Shown here: positions 5,445 to 5,869 of the stretch, piece by piece | Position numbering within the stretch: the stretch's first letter is position 1 | How the letters are laid out: every line of letters starts with the position of its first letter | Made by a program: the position numbers and the translations under genes | The notes under the pieces: generated by a model | What the model saw: the letters and a program-made list of their open reading frames with translations, nothing else | Databases searched by the model: none | Told to the model about the DNA's origin: nothing | Source of the DNA: Nitrososphaeraceae archaeon | Lineage (GTDB): Archaea > Thermoproteota > Nitrososphaeria > Nitrososphaerales > Nitrososphaeraceae | DNA: 5,869 nucleotides | Direction: 5' to 3' | Assembly: GCA_025922735.1 (NCBI GenBank) | Contig: JAICHI010000076.1 | Span: 1 to 5,869 of the forward strand

Positions 5445-5527
5445 CAGCATGTGCTACTTTACCTGGCGGACTATTCTTCCCAGTTATTAGTTTCTACTCT
5501 TTCTATGACTTTTCGCTTAGCATTCTA

Positions 5528-5547
5528 GGCGATGGTCAAGTATCGCC
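5528..5547. repeat. Inverted repeat able to form a hairpin
   Basis: GGCGAT at 5528-5533 pairs exactly with ATCGCC at 5542-5547; in RNA a G-U pair extends the stem to 7 with a 6-base loop. It lies in the middle of a gene-free stretch (about 5387-5682) and is GC-richer than its surroundings. No T run follows it, so it is not an obvious terminator. It may be part of a small RNA or an operator. Apart from this, the G tract, the palindrome and the radA promoter, I see nothing in 5387-5660. Confidence 0.35.
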
Positions 5548-5665
5548 ACCATTCTTAACATCTATCCAAGGAAGTGACAAATATCTTACTAAGAGTTGCA
5601 TACTATAGAATTTGACCTGATTTTAACCTACGATCGACTCATAATTAGATGAACATGGAATAGCT

Positions 5666-5673
5666 GGGAGGTG
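5666..5673 (+). promoter_or_regulatory. Strong Shine-Dalgarno sequence, possibly held in a small hairpin
   Basis: GGGAGGTG is the best match to the archaeal anti-Shine-Dalgarno sequence in the window and ends 9 bases before ATG 5683. The motif GGAG-GTG-CTCC can fold on itself (4-5 pairs, 3-base loop), which would hide the site until opened. Confidence 0.45.
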
Positions 5674-5682
5674 CTCCTATTA

Positions 5683-5869
5683 ATGCAAACCTGTATTTTT
5701 CCACCAATTATGCAAGGAGTCCAAAGAAAAAGTAACAATTGTTTCAAACGACCTCTATCGTTTGCTATGGAAATCATTATCTATTGTGAATAGACAGGCA
5801 AAGTTCCTAAATCTTGGTAAGGCCGAACTTGACCTGATGTATTATCGCTGTATATGTCATGTGAATAAG
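5683..5869 (+). CDS. Partial small ORF running off the right edge, apparently frameshifted
   Basis: No family recognised. From ATG 5683, 9 bases after GGGAGGTG, the direct reading stops after 36 residues at TAG 5791-5793. The next plus frame, however, is open from 5684 to the last base of the window and looks protein-coding (QLCKESKEKVTIVSNDLY, later KFLNLGKAELDLMYY), yet has no start codon near its beginning. Dropping one T from the run TTTTT at 5696-5700 joins ATG 5683 to that frame: MQTCIFHQLCKESKEK and on, at least 62 residues to the edge. So this is either a sequencing error, a recently broken gene, a frameshifted translation, or coincidence; a TTG at 5762 or GTG at 5786 could also start a shorter intact protein. 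Five cysteines, many lysines and no membrane segment are seen in the joined reading. Confidence 0.35.

Noticed and set aside
4329..5450. Longer RadA reading from 5450 with an N-terminal proline-rich extension
   Set aside because: The extra 32 residues come from the G-rich tract and the TATA box region; RadA homology begins at the ATG at 5354.
5538..5603. 21-codon minus-strand ORF starting ATG CAA CTC in the radA upstream region
   Set aside because: Very short, no ribosome site, and its end is simply one arm of the 5528-5547 inverted repeat.
5612..5837. Ten-base direct repeat TTGACCTGAT at about 5612 and 5828
   Set aside because: Two short copies over 200 bases apart, with no common flanks; compatible with chance and no mobile-element features nearby.
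1..5869. tRNA, rRNA, CRISPR array, transposase or defence genes
   Set aside because: I looked for cloverleaf-like segments, spaced repeats and mobile-element or nuclease motifs on both strands and saw none.

Overview
The window looks like ordinary chromosomal DNA of a mesophilic archaeon, most probably an ammonia-oxidising thaumarchaeon (Nitrososphaerales-like). Directly visible support for Archaea is an aRF1/eRF1-type release factor with the NIKS motif, a type II (archaeal) glyceraldehyde-3-phosphate dehydrogenase, a RadA recombinase, an XRE-HTH protein with two CBS domains, and TATA-box promoters at the expected distance from short or absent leaders. The lineage call within Archaea is inference from the look of the proteins and moderate GC content; no search was run.

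Layout from left to right: (1) the start of the aRF1 gene on the minus strand, cut off by the left edge; (2) a compact divergent promoter region (about 434-536); (3) an HTH-CBS regulator on the plus strand; (4) a tail-to-tail 42-residue cysteine-rich mini-gene on the minus strand; (5) a roughly 180-base interval with only a weak small ORF; (6) the GAPDH gene on the minus strand; (7) a 205-base divergent region holding the GAPDH promoter and one or two candidate promoters for trpG; (8) trpG-trpD on the plus strand, overlapping by 4 bases; (9) radA on the minus strand, ending one base from trpD; (10) about 500 bases at the right end with the radA promoter, inverted repeats, and a small ORF that runs off the edge and seems to need a frameshift.

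Functionally these are separate housekeeping units: translation termination (aRF1), central carbon metabolism (GAPDH, probably gluconeogenic in such an organism), tryptophan biosynthesis (TrpG supplies ammonia to the anthranilate synthase large subunit; TrpD adds the phosphoribosyl group to anthranilate), and homologous recombination (RadA). The HTH-CBS protein is a probable ligand-sensing regulator with unknown targets. The partners trpE, trpC, trpF, trpB and trpA are not next to trpGD here.

I see no defence system, mobile element, CRISPR array, rRNA or tRNA. The points most worth checking are a Gly replacing the usual Asp in the PRPP/metal loop of TrpD, a possible Trp-containing leader peptide starting at the predicted transcription start upstream of trpG, the 7-cysteine mini-protein, and the apparently frameshifted right-edge ORF behind a strong Shine-Dalgarno sequence.
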